Shown: positions 52,754-62,795, numbered from the stretch's first letter. The stretch is 64,000 bases of DNA from Pedobacter frigiditerrae (GCF_004331645.1 NZ_SJSK01000001.1:1116001-1180000); one strand, 5' to 3'. Notes: generated by a model from the sequence alone, not told the origin. Made by a program: numbers and translations.

Positions 52754-54034
52754 ATGAGCGAGACTAAACAGATTGCAGTTATTGGATTAGGATATGTGGG
52801 TTTACCATTGGCAATTGAGTTTGCTAAAAAGTATCAAGTCATTGGCTTTGATATTGATGAAAAGAGAATCAATGACTTACAGAAAGGGGTCGATCTTACC
52901 CAAGAGGCAAACCTAGGTGATCTTCAGCTTGTACTTTCAAATGAAGGAGGTATTGGGTTAAGCTTTTCAAGTGTTTTAACAGATTTAAGTGGTTGTGATG
53001 TCTTTATCATTACAGTGCCTACACCGGTAGATCAATTAAAAGCGCCAGATCTTAAGCCATTGTTAGATGCTTCGGCAATGATCGGTAGCGTGTTAAAAAA
53101 ACAAGATATCGTTATTTATGAATCTACCGTTTATCCAGGCTGTACTGAAGAAGATTGTGTGCCTATTTTAGAGCAGTATTCAGAGTTAAAGTTTAATGAA
53201 GATTTCTTTTGTGGTTATTCGCCCGAACGAATTAATCCAGGTGATAAGATCAATACCCTTACTAAAATCAAAAAAGTAACCTCAGGCTCTACACCCTCAA
53301 TTGCAATTGAAATAAATCAACTCTATGCAAGCATCATCACGGCAGGCACACATTTGGCACCAAGCATCAAAGTTGCTGAAGCCTCTAAGGCCATAGAAAA
53401 TGCACAGCGGGATGTTAACATTTCCTTTGTTAATGAATTGGCCTTGATATTTGACCGCATGCATATCGATACAACTGATGTGCTGGAAGCCGCTGCAACC
53501 AAATGGAATTTCCTCAATTATAAACCAGGTTTGGTGGGAGGACATTGTATAGGCGTTGACCCATACTACCTTGCGCATAAATCGGAAGCCTTGGGTTATA
53601 AACCTGAAGTGATTTTATCAGGTAGAAGGGTAAATGATAATATGGGGATGTTTGTTGCCAATAAGGTGGTTAAAATGATGATTGCAAAAGACAAGTCCAT
53701 TAAACATTCAAAAGTGTTAATTTTAGGATTTGCATTTAAAGAAAACTGCCCTGATACCAGAAATACAAAAGTGATTGATATCTATAAGGAATTAATTTCC
53801 TTTGGCGTTGAGGTAGTTGTTTTTGATCCTTGGGCAGATAAGGGTAAGGTTAAGGCTGAGTACGGAATCATTTTGCTTGATCAGGTACCAGCTGAAGAAT
53901 TTGACGGCGTTATCTTAGCCGTAGCACACCAGGCTTTTAAAGAAATAAATTATGCTGCATTTAGAGACAGCGGTGCAATTATTTTTGACACCAAGTCTTT
54001 TATAGATAGAACATTGGTAGATGCAAGATTATAA
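52754..54034 (+). CDS. Nucleotide-sugar dehydrogenase (UDP-HexNAc / UDP-glucose 6-dehydrogenase type)
   Basis: A 426-residue protein with the NAD loop AVIGLGYVGLPLA, the mid-region SPERINPGD, the active-site GGHCIGVDPYYLAHKSEALGY (catalytic cysteine) and the C-terminal ILGFAFKENCPDTRNTKV. This order is the WbpO/TviB/WbpA-like group that oxidises C6 of UDP-GlcNAc, UDP-GalNAc or UDP-glucose to a uronic acid. The sugar is not fixed by the sequence. It lies between the rhamnose genes and gmd in the polysaccharide locus. Confidence 0.92.
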   Translation: MSETKQIAVIGLGYVGLPLAIEFAKKYQVIGFDIDEKRINDLQKGVDLTQEANLGDLQLVLSNEGGIGLSFSSVLTDLSGCDVFIITVPTPVDQLKAPDLKPLLDASAMIGSVLKKQDIVIYESTVYPGCTEEDCVPILEQYSELKFNEDFFCGYSPERINPGDKINTLTKIKKVTSGSTPSIAIEINQLYASIITAGTHLAPSIKVAEASKAIENAQRDVNISFVNELALIFDRMHIDTTDVLEAAATKWNFLNYKPGLVGGHCIGVDPYYLAHKSEALGYKPEVILSGRRVNDNMGMFVANKVVKMMIAKDKSIKHSKVLILGFAFKENCPDTRNTKVIDIYKELISFGVEVVVFDPWADKGKVKAEYGIILLDQVPAEEFDGVILAVAHQAFKEINYAAFRDSGAIIFDTKSFIDRTLVDARL

Positions 54035-54131
54035 TCTAAAAATACGTTTCTAGATAGGGGAGCTTGAATTTTTATAATATTCGATAGGAAAAAATTCTTA
54101 TGTTTGAAATCAAAAAAATAGCTAGGTTGAT

Positions 54132-55268
54132 ATGAAAGTTGCATTAATCACTGGAGTTACAGGGCAAGATGGGGCCTATTTAGCGGAGTTTTTGTTAAAA
54201 AAGGGATATTTTGTACATGGTGTTAAGAGAAGGAGTTCTTTGTTTAATACAGATAGGATAGACCATTTATATCAAGATCAGCATGAGAAAAATGTTTATT
54301 TTAAATTGCACTATGGTGATCTAACTGACTCTACCAATTTAATTCGCATCATTCAAGAAGTACAGCCTGATGAAATTTACAACTTAGCCGCCATGAGCCA
54401 TGTACAGGTAAGTTTTGAAATGCCAGAATATACTGCCAATGCTGATGGAATAGGAACCTTACGTTTATTGGAGGCGGTGAGGATTTTAGGCTTAGCCAAA
54501 AAAACCAGGATTTATCAAGCCTCAACCTCCGAGTTATACGGCTTGGTGCAAGCGGTGCCTCAAAGTGAAACTACACCCTTTTACCCTCGTTCGCCTTATG
54601 CGGTAGCTAAAATTTATGGCTATTGGATCACTGTAAACTATCGCGAGGCTTATGGTATGTTTGCTTGTAATGGGATCTTGTTTAACCATGAAAGCCCACT
54701 AAGGGGCGAAACCTTTGTAACCCGTAAAATTACAAGGGCAGCCTGTAAAATTGCATTGGGTCTTCAAAACTGTCTATATCTAGGTAATTTATCTGCTCAA
54801 AGAGATTGGGGCCATGCCAAAGATTATATAGAGGCCATGTGGCTAATCTTGCAACAAGAAAAAGCAGAAGATTTTGTAATTGCAACAGGTATCACTACGA
54901 CTGTCCGAGATTTTGTGAGGATGAGCTTTGCAGAGCTAGGCATTGATGTAGAGTTTTCTGGGAAGGATGAAAATGAGAAGGGTGTTATTGTGGGATTAGA
55001 TGTTGAGGTGTTGAGTCGCTTAGGGTTAAATGATGATGCATTGAAGCTAGGGATGACCGTTGTAAAAGTTGACGCCAAATATTTTAGACCTACCGAAGTT
55101 GATTTGCTCCTTGGGGATCCCACTAAATCTAAAGCCCAATTAGGATGGGAACCAAAATACAATCTTCAAGCATTAGTGGAGGACATGATGCAGTCTGATT
55201 TGCATTTGATGAAAAAGGACGAATATTTAAAGGAAGGCGATTTTAAGACTTTAAATTATTTCGAATAA
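54132..55268 (+). CDS. gmd: GDP-mannose 4,6-dehydratase
   Basis: A 378-residue [22 protein letters not shown] (NADP loop), [25 protein letters not shown] and [10 protein letters not shown] (Y-x-x-x-K), with [20 protein letters not shown]. It makes GDP-4-keto-6-deoxymannose, the precursor of L-fucose, D-rhamnose, perosamine or colitose. No fcl (fucose synthase) or rmd lies in this window, so the next enzyme must be elsewhere, or beyond the right edge. It precedes a 730-bp gap that has a small zinc-ribbon ORF. Confidence 0.96.
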   Translation: MKVALITGVTGQDGAYLAEFLLKKGYFVHGVKRRSSLFNTDRIDHLYQDQHEKNVYFKLHYGDLTDSTNLIRIIQEVQPDEIYNLAAMSHVQVSFEMPEYTANADGIGTLRLLEAVRILGLAKKTRIYQASTSELYGLVQAVPQSETTPFYPRSPYAVAKIYGYWITVNYREAYGMFACNGILFNHESPLRGETFVTRKITRAACKIALGLQNCLYLGNLSAQRDWGHAKDYIEAMWLILQQEKAEDFVIATGITTTVRDFVRMSFAELGIDVEFSGKDENEKGVIVGLDVEVLSRLGLNDDALKLGMTVVKVDAKYFRPTEVDLLLGDPTKSKAQLGWEPKYNLQALVEDMMQSDLHLMKKDEYLKEGDFKTLNYFE

Positions 55269-55663
55269 TTGTAGATCATTTAACCTTGTTGTATCAGAAA
55301 TATGAAAGCTTCCCGATAGCATTAAAAATATTTTTGAATAAAGGGTTAAGGTGAGCAATTCTATACCCATTTTTCTCGCATTATATTCAAATATAATTTT
55401 GTCAAAAGCTATTTTTCATCAACGGAGAATAGCTTTTAATTTTGCACACCTCCTTTTTAAAGCCTAATTAATGTATAGCTACAGGGACTACTTAAACAAT
55501 AGATAGTACAAATTGTTTCAATTACTTTGATTATAACGTATTGATTATTAGCGCTTAATGTCTGTTAATGGATAAAAACGTTTTTTTGGCATAATTATAG
55601 GTAACAAATCCTTGTTTAATTTGATATAGAAATGAACCAAATCTATATCATGTACTACCATCT

Positions 55664-55834
55664 ATGAGCTATCAAGATTATACTTGCAGAAAATGTAAAT
55701 CTGCGTTTCATTACCAAATTCCCCGGGGGTTTTTGCTTAAATCATTATTTGGCTTTTTACCCATACGCATTTATTGGTGCCCAAAATGTGTAACTAATCG
55801 TTATGTATGGGTTAAAAAAACAAAGAATAATTAA
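55664..55834 (+). CDS. Small zinc-ribbon protein
   Basis: A 56-residue frame that begins MSYQDYTCRKC and ends in a lysine-rich tail. It has two CxxC pairs (C8/C11 and C39/C42), the layout of a zinc ribbon, around a hydrophobic segment (GFLLKSLFGFLP). It is in an otherwise non-coding 737-bp gap between gmd and the SLBB export gene. Its ATG is followed by codons typical of the region, and a 28-codon frame (55834-55920) begins on the last base of its stop codon. No family is recognised. Confidence 0.6.
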   Translation: MSYQDYTCRKCKSAFHYQIPRGFLLKSLFGFLPIRIYWCPKCVTNRYVWVKKTKNN

Positions 55835-56005
55835 TGTTTATTTTCAAAGACCATATTATAAGTGAACTGCATTTATTCTCTAAACAACTGCAAACAACTA
55901 CCCAGGCACAATGGTTATAAAATATTTCCGTATGTTTGTATGAATAGATATTAAACTATTTTTTTAATATTTCAATTGAATTTTTTTTAAATACATCCAG
56001 TCTAT

Positions 56006-58462
56006 ATGAAGCTTAAAGGGGCCTTGACAGTAATCTTTTTTCTTGCATTATTTGTAACCAATGTTGCTGTTGCGCAGAACTATTCAAATGTTAAAGTTGA
56101 CGAGTTATCTGATGCCACCATTGTGGAGATGATTAAAAAGGCAGAGTCAATTGGATATAATGATACGCAGTTAGAACAAATGGCAGCTGCTCAAGGCATG
56201 AAAGCCGAAGAAATCCAAAAACTACGTTTAAGGGTCGAGAAAATTCGTAAGCAGGGTGCAAGTGCTAATGTGGGTACGCAATCTACAGACAACCAAAGAC
56301 AGCAAAGTGAAGCTGTTGATAACCCAGGAAGTCCTGATAAAGCCGTGAATATGGCAGAAGGCCCAAAAATATTTGGCGCTGATTTATTCCGAAATGGAAA
56401 CATCACTTTTGAACCTAACTTACGTATTGCAACACCAAAGGGATATGTAATCGGTCCTGATGATAAACTGTTGATAGATTTAACGGGAGATAATGAGGTA
56501 AGTTACAATTTACAGGTGAGTGCCGAAGGTATCATTAACATTCAATATTTAGGAAGGGTTGCCGTTGGTGGTTTAACTATAGAACAGGCTACATCAAAAA
56601 TAAGAGCTGGCCTTGCAAAAACCTATCCATCCATACCTAGTGGCAGAACAAGTGTGGCTGTCAATTTGGGGAATATCAAGAGCATCAAAGTTACATTAAC
56701 AGGCTATTTGGTTAAGCCCGGCACCTATACGCTTTCTTCACTGTCAACTGTTTATAACGCTTTGTATGCTTCTGGTGGGCCTGCGGAAAATGGGTCTTTT
56801 AGGGCCATTCAAATCATTAGAAATAACAAGATCATTGCCACTGTTGATGTTTATGATTTTTTGTTAAGGGGTATTCAGCAAGCTAATGTTCGTCTACAAG
56901 ATCAAGACATCATTAACGTACCGGTTTATAATAAACGAGTAGAAATTATAGGAGAGGTTAAGCGTTCGGCACTGTTTGAGGTGAAGGATAACGAAACCTT
57001 ACAGGATGTGTTGGATTTTGCAGGTGGATTTAGCACACAGGCTTATACCGCAAGAATTAAAGCCTTCCAGAATACAGATAAAGATCGTAAGATTATAGAT
57101 GTTGCAAAGGCAGAATGGGCTAATTATCGTCCACAGAATGGCGACAAATATATAGTAGAGCCTATATTGGACAGGGTTCAAAATAGGGTTGAAATTGTTG
57201 GAGCGGTATTTAGACCAGGTATTTATGAATTGGAAAAGGGCTTAACATTAAAAGCATTGATTGCTAAATCTGAAGGCTTAACGGAAGATGCATTTTTGAA
57301 CCGAGGGTATATCAATAGATTAAACCCTGATAATACAAAATCTTTGATCCCATTTGACTTGCAAAAAATCATGGCAGGCACAGCCAGTGATATTCCCTTG
57401 CAACGTGAAGATAAAATTTCCATTAGTTCTTTATTTGACTTGAGGGATGAATATATTGTGAACATCCAGGGAGAAGTAAGATCTCCGGGAACCTTTGATT
57501 ATGCGGATAACATGACCTTAGAATCTGTTATTCAAATGGCTGGTGGCTTTAAGGAAGGTGCTACTCCAAATCGCATAGAAATTTCAAGAAGAGTAAAAAA
57601 TAGTGATGCCACTTCGTCCTCTGCTCGTAGTGCAGAAGTGTTTACCGTTAATGTAGATGGAGACTTGAAATTACAAGGCGAGCCATTTCTGTTAAAACCA
57701 TTCGACATTATTTCCGTTAGAAATGCTGAAGGATATAGCGTACAAAAACAAGTTAAATTGGAAGGAGAAGTGATTTACCCTGGCATCTACACCATTATCC
57801 GTAAAGATGAGCGAATTTCGGATTTAATTAAACGAGCTGGTGGATTAACCTCTTCGGCCTATGCTGATGGTGCTTCACTAAAAAGACCTGGCGCAACTAA
57901 GGTTAATCCCAATGATAAAAATGCCATTAATGTAAAGGAAGAAGAAGATAAAAAATTGTTAAATTTAAAACGTTTGCAAGAAAGTGGGGTTAAAGATACC
58001 ATAGCTGTCGAAGTAGAGCAACAATTGATTCAAAGTGACTTAGTAGGCATCAACTTAGTTAAAATCTTAAAAGCGCCTCTTTCTAAACAAGATTTGATTG
58101 TAGAAGACGGCGATATAATTCGTGTACCACGTACACTGCAAACCGTGAAGGTTACAGGAGAGGTATTGAATCCCAATAGTATTGTTTATTTGTCAGGAAA
58201 AAGTTTAAAACAATACATTAACGGGGCAGGAGGTTTTACTGCAAATGCCCGTAAGGGAGGCACATATATTAGATATGCAAATGGGTCTGCTGCTGCTGTT
58301 AGCAAGTTTTTATTCTTTAACAATTATCCTATGGTTAAACCTGGTGCTGAAATATTGGTCCCAAAAAAGGCAGAACGCGAGAAAATTAGTCCACAAGCAT
58401 GGATCGGAATTGGAACGGGTCTTGCTTCTCTAGCGGCAATAGTTGTTAGTTTATTAAGATAA
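56006..58462 (+). CDS. Polysaccharide export protein with multiple SLBB domains (Wza-like)
   Basis: An 818-residue secreted protein. Signal peptide with the core LTVIFFLALFVTNVAVA; a poly_export domain follows (YVIGPDDKLLIDLTGDNE, GIINIQYLGRVAVGGLT), then about six SLBB repeats (for example KVTLTGYLVKPGTYTLSS, VEIVGAVFRPGIYELEKG, VNIQGEVRSPGTFDYADN, VKLEGEVIYPGIYTI, VKVTGEVLNPNSIVYL), and a terminal transmembrane helix (AWIGIGTGLASLAAIVVSLL). It forms the outer-membrane exit for the glycan. Next is the Wzz-like gene 46 bp away, so they form the export pair. Confidence 0.93.
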   Translation: MKLKGALTVIFFLALFVTNVAVAQNYSNVKVDELSDATIVEMIKKAESIGYNDTQLEQMAAAQGMKAEEIQKLRLRVEKIRKQGASANVGTQSTDNQRQQSEAVDNPGSPDKAVNMAEGPKIFGADLFRNGNITFEPNLRIATPKGYVIGPDDKLLIDLTGDNEVSYNLQVSAEGIINIQYLGRVAVGGLTIEQATSKIRAGLAKTYPSIPSGRTSVAVNLGNIKSIKVTLTGYLVKPGTYTLSSLSTVYNALYASGGPAENGSFRAIQIIRNNKIIATVDVYDFLLRGIQQANVRLQDQDIINVPVYNKRVEIIGEVKRSALFEVKDNETLQDVLDFAGGFSTQAYTARIKAFQNTDKDRKIIDVAKAEWANYRPQNGDKYIVEPILDRVQNRVEIVGAVFRPGIYELEKGLTLKALIAKSEGLTEDAFLNRGYINRLNPDNTKSLIPFDLQKIMAGTASDIPLQREDKISISSLFDLRDEYIVNIQGEVRSPGTFDYADNMTLESVIQMAGGFKEGATPNRIEISRRVKNSDATSSSARSAEVFTVNVDGDLKLQGEPFLLKPFDIISVRNAEGYSVQKQVKLEGEVIYPGIYTIIRKDERISDLIKRAGGLTSSAYADGASLKRPGATKVNPNDKNAINVKEEEDKKLLNLKRLQESGVKDTIAVEVEQQLIQSDLVGINLVKILKAPLSKQDLIVEDGDIIRVPRTLQTVKVTGEVLNPNSIVYLSGKSLKQYINGAGGFTANARKGGTYIRYANGSAAAVSKFLFFNNYPMVKPGAEILVPKKAEREKISPQAWIGIGTGLASLAAIVVSLLR

Positions 58463-58508
58463 ATATCTCCTTAGCATTCCTCAAAAAAGAAAACTACTAA
58501 ATAATAAA

Positions 58509-59603
58509 ATGACAGCAGAAGACCGGAAACAATATTTAAAAAGTGAAAATAAAGAAATGTCTCTTAAAGAGCTTATTCTTAAAATCCAGGATTGGTTAAA
58601 ATATGTTATGTCCAAGTGGTTAGTTATCTTGTCTTTAAGCTTATTAGGCGGGGTATTGGGGGTTTTATATGCATATTTAAAAAAGCCTATTTATACAGCA
58701 ACTACAACCTTTGTTTTAGAGGATGAAAAAGGAGGGGGCGGATTAAGTAACCTAGCTGGTTTAGCTTCTATGGCAGGAGTAGATATCGGGGGCTCGGGTG
58801 GGAGCATTTTTCAAGGTGATAATATTTTAGGGCTTTACAAATCGAGAACAATTCTGGTGCAAACCTTATTAACTCCCATTGTATCAAATGGTAAAAAACA
58901 ATTGTTAGTAGAACGATATATCGATTTTAATGAATTACGTCAGAAATGGGCAAACAAACCAGCGCTTACTAATTTACAGTTTTCGGATTATAGCTTGCAA
59001 TCAAAGCCAGATCGTTTGCGTGATAGTATCCTGAATGTTATTGTAATGAATCTCAATACAGAAAATTTGTCTGTTGCAAAACCTGATAAGAAATTAAGTT
59101 CAATTCAGGTTGACGTTAGTGCTAAAGATGAAATTTTTGCAAAGACTTTTAATGACGAGTTGGTTAAAAATGTAAATGAATTTTATATTGTTACTAAGAC
59201 CAAAAAGAATTTACAGAATGTTAAAATACTACAACATAAAACAGATTCGGTTAGAGCAATTATGAATGGTGCGATCTATAAGGCTGCATCAGTATCTGAT
59301 GCTACACCAAACTTAAATCCTACACGTCAAGTGCAGCGTGTAGCACCTATGCAAAAAATGCAGTTTTCAGCCGAAACAAATAAAGCGGTACTAGGAGAAT
59401 TAGTAAAAAATCTAGAAATGTCTAAAATGGCCTTATTGAAAGAAACACCATTAATTCAATTGGTTGACGAACCGGTTTTTCCTCTAAAAATAAAAAAAGT
59501 TAGTAAAATCATTACTGGAATAATAGGGAGTTTTTGTTTTGGGTTTATAACAGCTCTTATTTTAATTTGCTCGCATTCTATAAAAATGATCCTTAGTAAA
59601 TAA
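58509..59603 (+). CDS. Wzz-type chain-length determinant (no kinase domain)
   Basis: A 364-residue inner-membrane protein with a helix near the N terminus (WLVILSLSLLGGVLGVLYAYL), the wzz-type periplasmic start KKPIYTATTTFVLEDEKGGG, a long coiled-coil middle, and a C-terminal helix (IITGIIGSFCFGFITALILI). A glycine/serine-rich block (MAGVDIGGSGGSIFQ) is common in Bacteroidota forms. It lacks a Wzc tyrosine-kinase domain; none is seen nearby. It regulates chain length with the Wza-like protein. Confidence 0.88.
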   Translation: MTAEDRKQYLKSENKEMSLKELILKIQDWLKYVMSKWLVILSLSLLGGVLGVLYAYLKKPIYTATTTFVLEDEKGGGGLSNLAGLASMAGVDIGGSGGSIFQGDNILGLYKSRTILVQTLLTPIVSNGKKQLLVERYIDFNELRQKWANKPALTNLQFSDYSLQSKPDRLRDSILNVIVMNLNTENLSVAKPDKKLSSIQVDVSAKDEIFAKTFNDELVKNVNEFYIVTKTKKNLQNVKILQHKTDSVRAIMNGAIYKAASVSDATPNLNPTRQVQRVAPMQKMQFSAETNKAVLGELVKNLEMSKMALLKETPLIQLVDEPVFPLKIKKVSKIITGIIGSFCFGFITALILICSHSIKMILSK

Positions 59604-59607
59604 TTAT

Positions 59608-60630
59608 ATGTATAAAGATAAAATATTGTTAATAACTGGAGGCACTGGTTCTTTTGGAAACGCGATGTTAAAGGGCTTTTTGAATTCTGATTTGAAAGAG
59701 ATTCGAATTTTTTCTCGTGATGAGAAAAAACAAGAAGATATGCGAATTGAATATAAAAATGATAAATTAAATTTTGTCATTGGCGATGTACGCGATTTTA
59801 ATAGCATAAATTCTGCGATGAATGGGGTTGATTTTGTATTTCATGCTGCGGCACTAAAACAAGTGCCATCTTGTGAATTTTACCCAATGCAGGCAGTACA
59901 AACCAATATTCTTGGTGCAGAAAATGTTTTAGAGGCTGCCGCAAGAAATGAAGTGCAAAGAGTAGTAGTGCTAAGTACAGATAAAGCTGTATACCCTATT
60001 AATGCCATGGGAATTTCTAAAGCAATGATGGAGAAAATTACAATTTCTAAAGCTAGAGATTTAAGGGTTAAAAATAACAACGCTATTTATACGGCTACAA
60101 GGTATGGCAATGTAATGTGTTCTCGTGGATCAATCATTCCCCTATTTATCAAACAAATAAAGGAAGGACAGCCCCTAACGGTTACAAATCCAAATATGAC
60201 CAGGTTTATGATGTCTTTAGCAGATTCAGTGGAGCTGGTGATGTTTGCATTTACACATGGACAACCGGGTGATATTTTTGTACAAAAATCCCCTGGAGCC
60301 ACAATTCAAACATTAGCACAAGCATTAATAGAATTGTTTCAAGCTGACAATAAAATCAATATCATTGGCGAGCGTCATGCGGAAAAAATGTATGAAACCC
60401 TATGTTCAAAGGAGGAAATGTCTAAAGCAGAAGATTTGGGTCGTTTCTACAGGGTACCAGCAGACTTTAGAGACCTTAATTATGCAAAGTATGTTCAAGA
60501 AGATGGGCCGAAATTAGTTAATGAGGAATATAATTCTGATAATACAGATAGATTAGAAGTAGAAGCATTAAAGGAGTTATTATTAACCTTGGATTATGTG
60601 AAACAGGAGTTATCCACTTATAATAAGTAA
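59608..60630 (+). CDS. UDP-GlcNAc 4,6-dehydratase (PseB/CapE/FnlA type)
   Basis: A 340-residue SDR: ITGGTGSFGNAML (NAD loop, residues 9-21), DVRDF, VFHAAALKQVP and VLSTDKAVYPINAMGISKAMMEK. In the last motif methionine M134 stands where other SDRs have tyrosine (M-x-x-x-K138), as in CapE, FnlA and FlaA1-type enzymes; RVPADFRDLNY near the C terminus also fits the CapE/FnlA branch. It turns UDP-GlcNAc into a 4-keto-6-deoxy sugar and may epimerise C5. It starts four bases after the Wzz-like gene and leads directly into the DegT pair. Confidence 0.9.
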   Translation: MYKDKILLITGGTGSFGNAMLKGFLNSDLKEIRIFSRDEKKQEDMRIEYKNDKLNFVIGDVRDFNSINSAMNGVDFVFHAAALKQVPSCEFYPMQAVQTNILGAENVLEAAARNEVQRVVVLSTDKAVYPINAMGISKAMMEKITISKARDLRVKNNNAIYTATRYGNVMCSRGSIIPLFIKQIKEGQPLTVTNPNMTRFMMSLADSVELVMFAFTHGQPGDIFVQKSPGATIQTLAQALIELFQADNKINIIGERHAEKMYETLCSKEEMSKAEDLGRFYRVPADFRDLNYAKYVQEDGPKLVNEEYNSDNTDRLEVEALKELLLTLDYVKQELSTYNK

Positions 60631-60635
60631 GCTAT

Positions 60636-61724
60636 ATGTTATCTCTAATAAAAACCAGCATTCCTCCAAAAGAGGTGCTTATGCCTAGGCTTGAACAAGT
60701 TTTGTATAGCGGCTATGTTGCTCAAGGTGAAGTTGTTGAGCAATTTGAAAGAAAATTCGAAGAATTTATAGGTGGTGGGCACACACTTTCCTTAAATTCG
60801 GGAACCGCTGCTTTGCATATTGCATTAATTTTGGCAGGTGTAAAAGAGGGAGATGAAGTTATAAGTACAGCATTAACTGCTGAACCAACAAATGTTGCAA
60901 TTAAAATGGTTGGAGCAAAAGTTCGATGGGCTGATGTTGATATTAAGACAGGGAATATATCTGCTAAGGCTATAGAAAAGGTTATTAATTCTAAAACAAA
61001 AGCAATTATTGTTGTTGATTACGCAGGAATTCCGGTAGATGTTAAAGGAATTCAAGAGATTTCTGAAAAATACAATGTTCCTGTAATCGAAGATGCAGCA
61101 CATGCTTTGGGAGCTAAATATAATGGAAGGAAAACTGGATGCCACTTTCCCTTTACCGTATATTCATTTCAAGCGATTAAACATTTAACTACGGTTGATG
61201 GGGGTGCATTACAAATATTAGATAGAGATTTATATGAAAAGGGTAAATTAATAAGGTGGTTTGGATTGGATAAAAAATTAACCAGAATGGAGAACAATAT
61301 TTCCATACAAGGTTATAAGTATCACATGAATAATGTGAATGCCACAATTGGATTAATTCAACTTGAAGGCATTGATGAATTGATACAGAAATATATTGAT
61401 AACGGAAAATACTTAGACGAACAATTAAAGGGAATACCAGGTGTAGAGCTTATTGAATATTATGAAAATACGGAGCCTTCATATTGGCTTTATACTTTAA
61501 AAGTTGATCATAGAGAAAAATTTATTGAGAAAATGGCCAATCATGGTATCATGGCCTCAGAACTTCATAAAAGAAATGATTTGCATACTTTTCTAAATGA
61601 TTTTCCTGCACACTTACCAAATTTAGATTTATTCTATGACAGGATGGTTCATATCCCTTGTGGATGGTGGGTAACCAAGGAGGATTGCGATAAAATGATT
61701 ACACTAATTAAGTCTGGCTGGTAA
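60636..61724 (+). CDS. DegT/DnrJ-family sugar aminotransferase
   Basis: A 362-residue PLP enzyme with intact active-site parts: LNSGTAAL (phosphate binding, residues 53-60), PVIEDAAHALGA (D153, which contacts the pyridine N) and SFQAIKHLTTVDGG, with the Schiff-base lysine K182. It fits the sugar 4-aminotransferase group, which gives 4-amino-6-deoxy sugars from the product of the dehydratase at 59608. The C terminus has IPCGWWVTKED, which also occurs in the next protein, so the two are paralogues. The stop overlaps the next ATG (TAATG). Confidence 0.93.
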   Translation: MLSLIKTSIPPKEVLMPRLEQVLYSGYVAQGEVVEQFERKFEEFIGGGHTLSLNSGTAALHIALILAGVKEGDEVISTALTAEPTNVAIKMVGAKVRWADVDIKTGNISAKAIEKVINSKTKAIIVVDYAGIPVDVKGIQEISEKYNVPVIEDAAHALGAKYNGRKTGCHFPFTVYSFQAIKHLTTVDGGALQILDRDLYEKGKLIRWFGLDKKLTRMENNISIQGYKYHMNNVNATIGLIQLEGIDELIQKYIDNGKYLDEQLKGIPGVELIEYYENTEPSYWLYTLKVDHREKFIEKMANHGIMASELHKRNDLHTFLNDFPAHLPNLDLFYDRMVHIPCGWWVTKEDCDKMITLIKSGW

Positions 61725-62791
61725 TGATCCCCATCTTCAAACCCTATATGCCTCAGGAAATTATGCCGAAGATAGAGGAAATTCTATATTCTGGTAATTT
61801 GGCTTTTGGAAAATTTGGAAGACTATTTGAACAAGATCTTTCCACTTATATTGGAAATGAAAAAATAATTACGGTTAATTCCTATAACAGTGCCATGCTT
61901 GTCGTTTTGTCTGTTCTGGGATTAAAACCAGGGGATGAAATTATAGCTTCACCAGTGAGTTGCTTGGCATCCAACCAACCCTTTGCAGTTAAAAACTTAA
62001 AAATAGTTTGGGCAGATGTTAATCCATTAACAGGTAGTTTGTGTCCTGAGGATGTTAGAAAAAGAATTACACCTAAAACTAAAGCGATTTTTCATAATCA
62101 TTTTTGTGGCTTCGTTGGAGAGATAGATGAAATCAATGCTATTGCAAAAGAATATGGTTTATTTGTAATTGATGACTGTATTGAAGCTTTTGGCTCTGAA
62201 TATAAGAATTTACAAATGGGTAACCTTTCTTCAGATGTTTCAGTTTTTTCATTTCAAACGGTAAGACTTCCCAATACAATTGAAGGTGCCGCAATTTCTT
62301 TTAGAGATCAAGAAATGTTTGATAGGGCAAAAAAAATAAGAGATTATGGAATTGATAGAGCAAAATTCAGAGGGACTTTAGGTGAAATTAGTCCTGATTG
62401 TGACATAGAGGTTGAGGGATATGGAGCTTTAATGAGCGAAATCAATTCATATATTGGAACTGAGCAGATGAAACACCTGACATTTCTATTGGATAAACAG
62501 CGAGGAAATGCAAGGATTTGGGATGCAAAAATTAAAGAAATCGAAGATATTGTTCCCATTAATTTGAATCCAGAAACAATACCGAATTATTGGGTTTATG
62601 GGATCCTTTGTAAGGATAAAAATAAAACGCTAGAAAATTTCAGAAAAGAGGGATGGTATGCAACAGGAGTTCATATCAATAATAATATTTATTCTGTTTT
62701 TGAGAACAAAGAATCCCTTAAAGGTGTAGATCAGTTCATAAGTATGTACTTGGCCTTACCTTGCGGGTGGTGGGTTAATAATAAAAATTAA
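61724..62791 (+). CDS. DegT-family protein lacking the PLP lysine (pseudo-aminotransferase)
   Basis: A 355-residue relative of the upstream protein. Aligning the SFQ-K motif gives SFQTVRLPNTIEGAA, so the Schiff-base lysine is R181 (codon AGA at 62264-62266); the phosphate loop SGT is SYN (53-55), and the histidine of AAH is changed (DDCIEAFGS). The aspartate D151 is kept, so the fold can still be read. Without a lysine, transamination by the usual route is not possible; it might act as a partner subunit, as a non-PLP binding protein, or, as in the lysine-to-histidine ColD family, a changed chemistry. It is translated directly after its paralogue. Confidence 0.9.
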   Translation: MIPIFKPYMPQEIMPKIEEILYSGNLAFGKFGRLFEQDLSTYIGNEKIITVNSYNSAMLVVLSVLGLKPGDEIIASPVSCLASNQPFAVKNLKIVWADVNPLTGSLCPEDVRKRITPKTKAIFHNHFCGFVGEIDEINAIAKEYGLFVIDDCIEAFGSEYKNLQMGNLSSDVSVFSFQTVRLPNTIEGAAISFRDQEMFDRAKKIRDYGIDRAKFRGTLGEISPDCDIEVEGYGALMSEINSYIGTEQMKHLTFLLDKQRGNARIWDAKIKEIEDIVPINLNPETIPNYWVYGILCKDKNKTLENFRKEGWYATGVHINNNIYSVFENKESLKGVDQFISMYLALPCGWWVNNKN

Positions 62792-62795
62792 TGAG

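Noticed and set aside
62264..62266. R181 in the second DegT gene as a single base-call error (AGA for AAA)
   Set aside because: Other conserved active-site positions (SGT to SYN, loss of the histidine) have changed too, so a lone error does not explain it, though raw reads should be checked.
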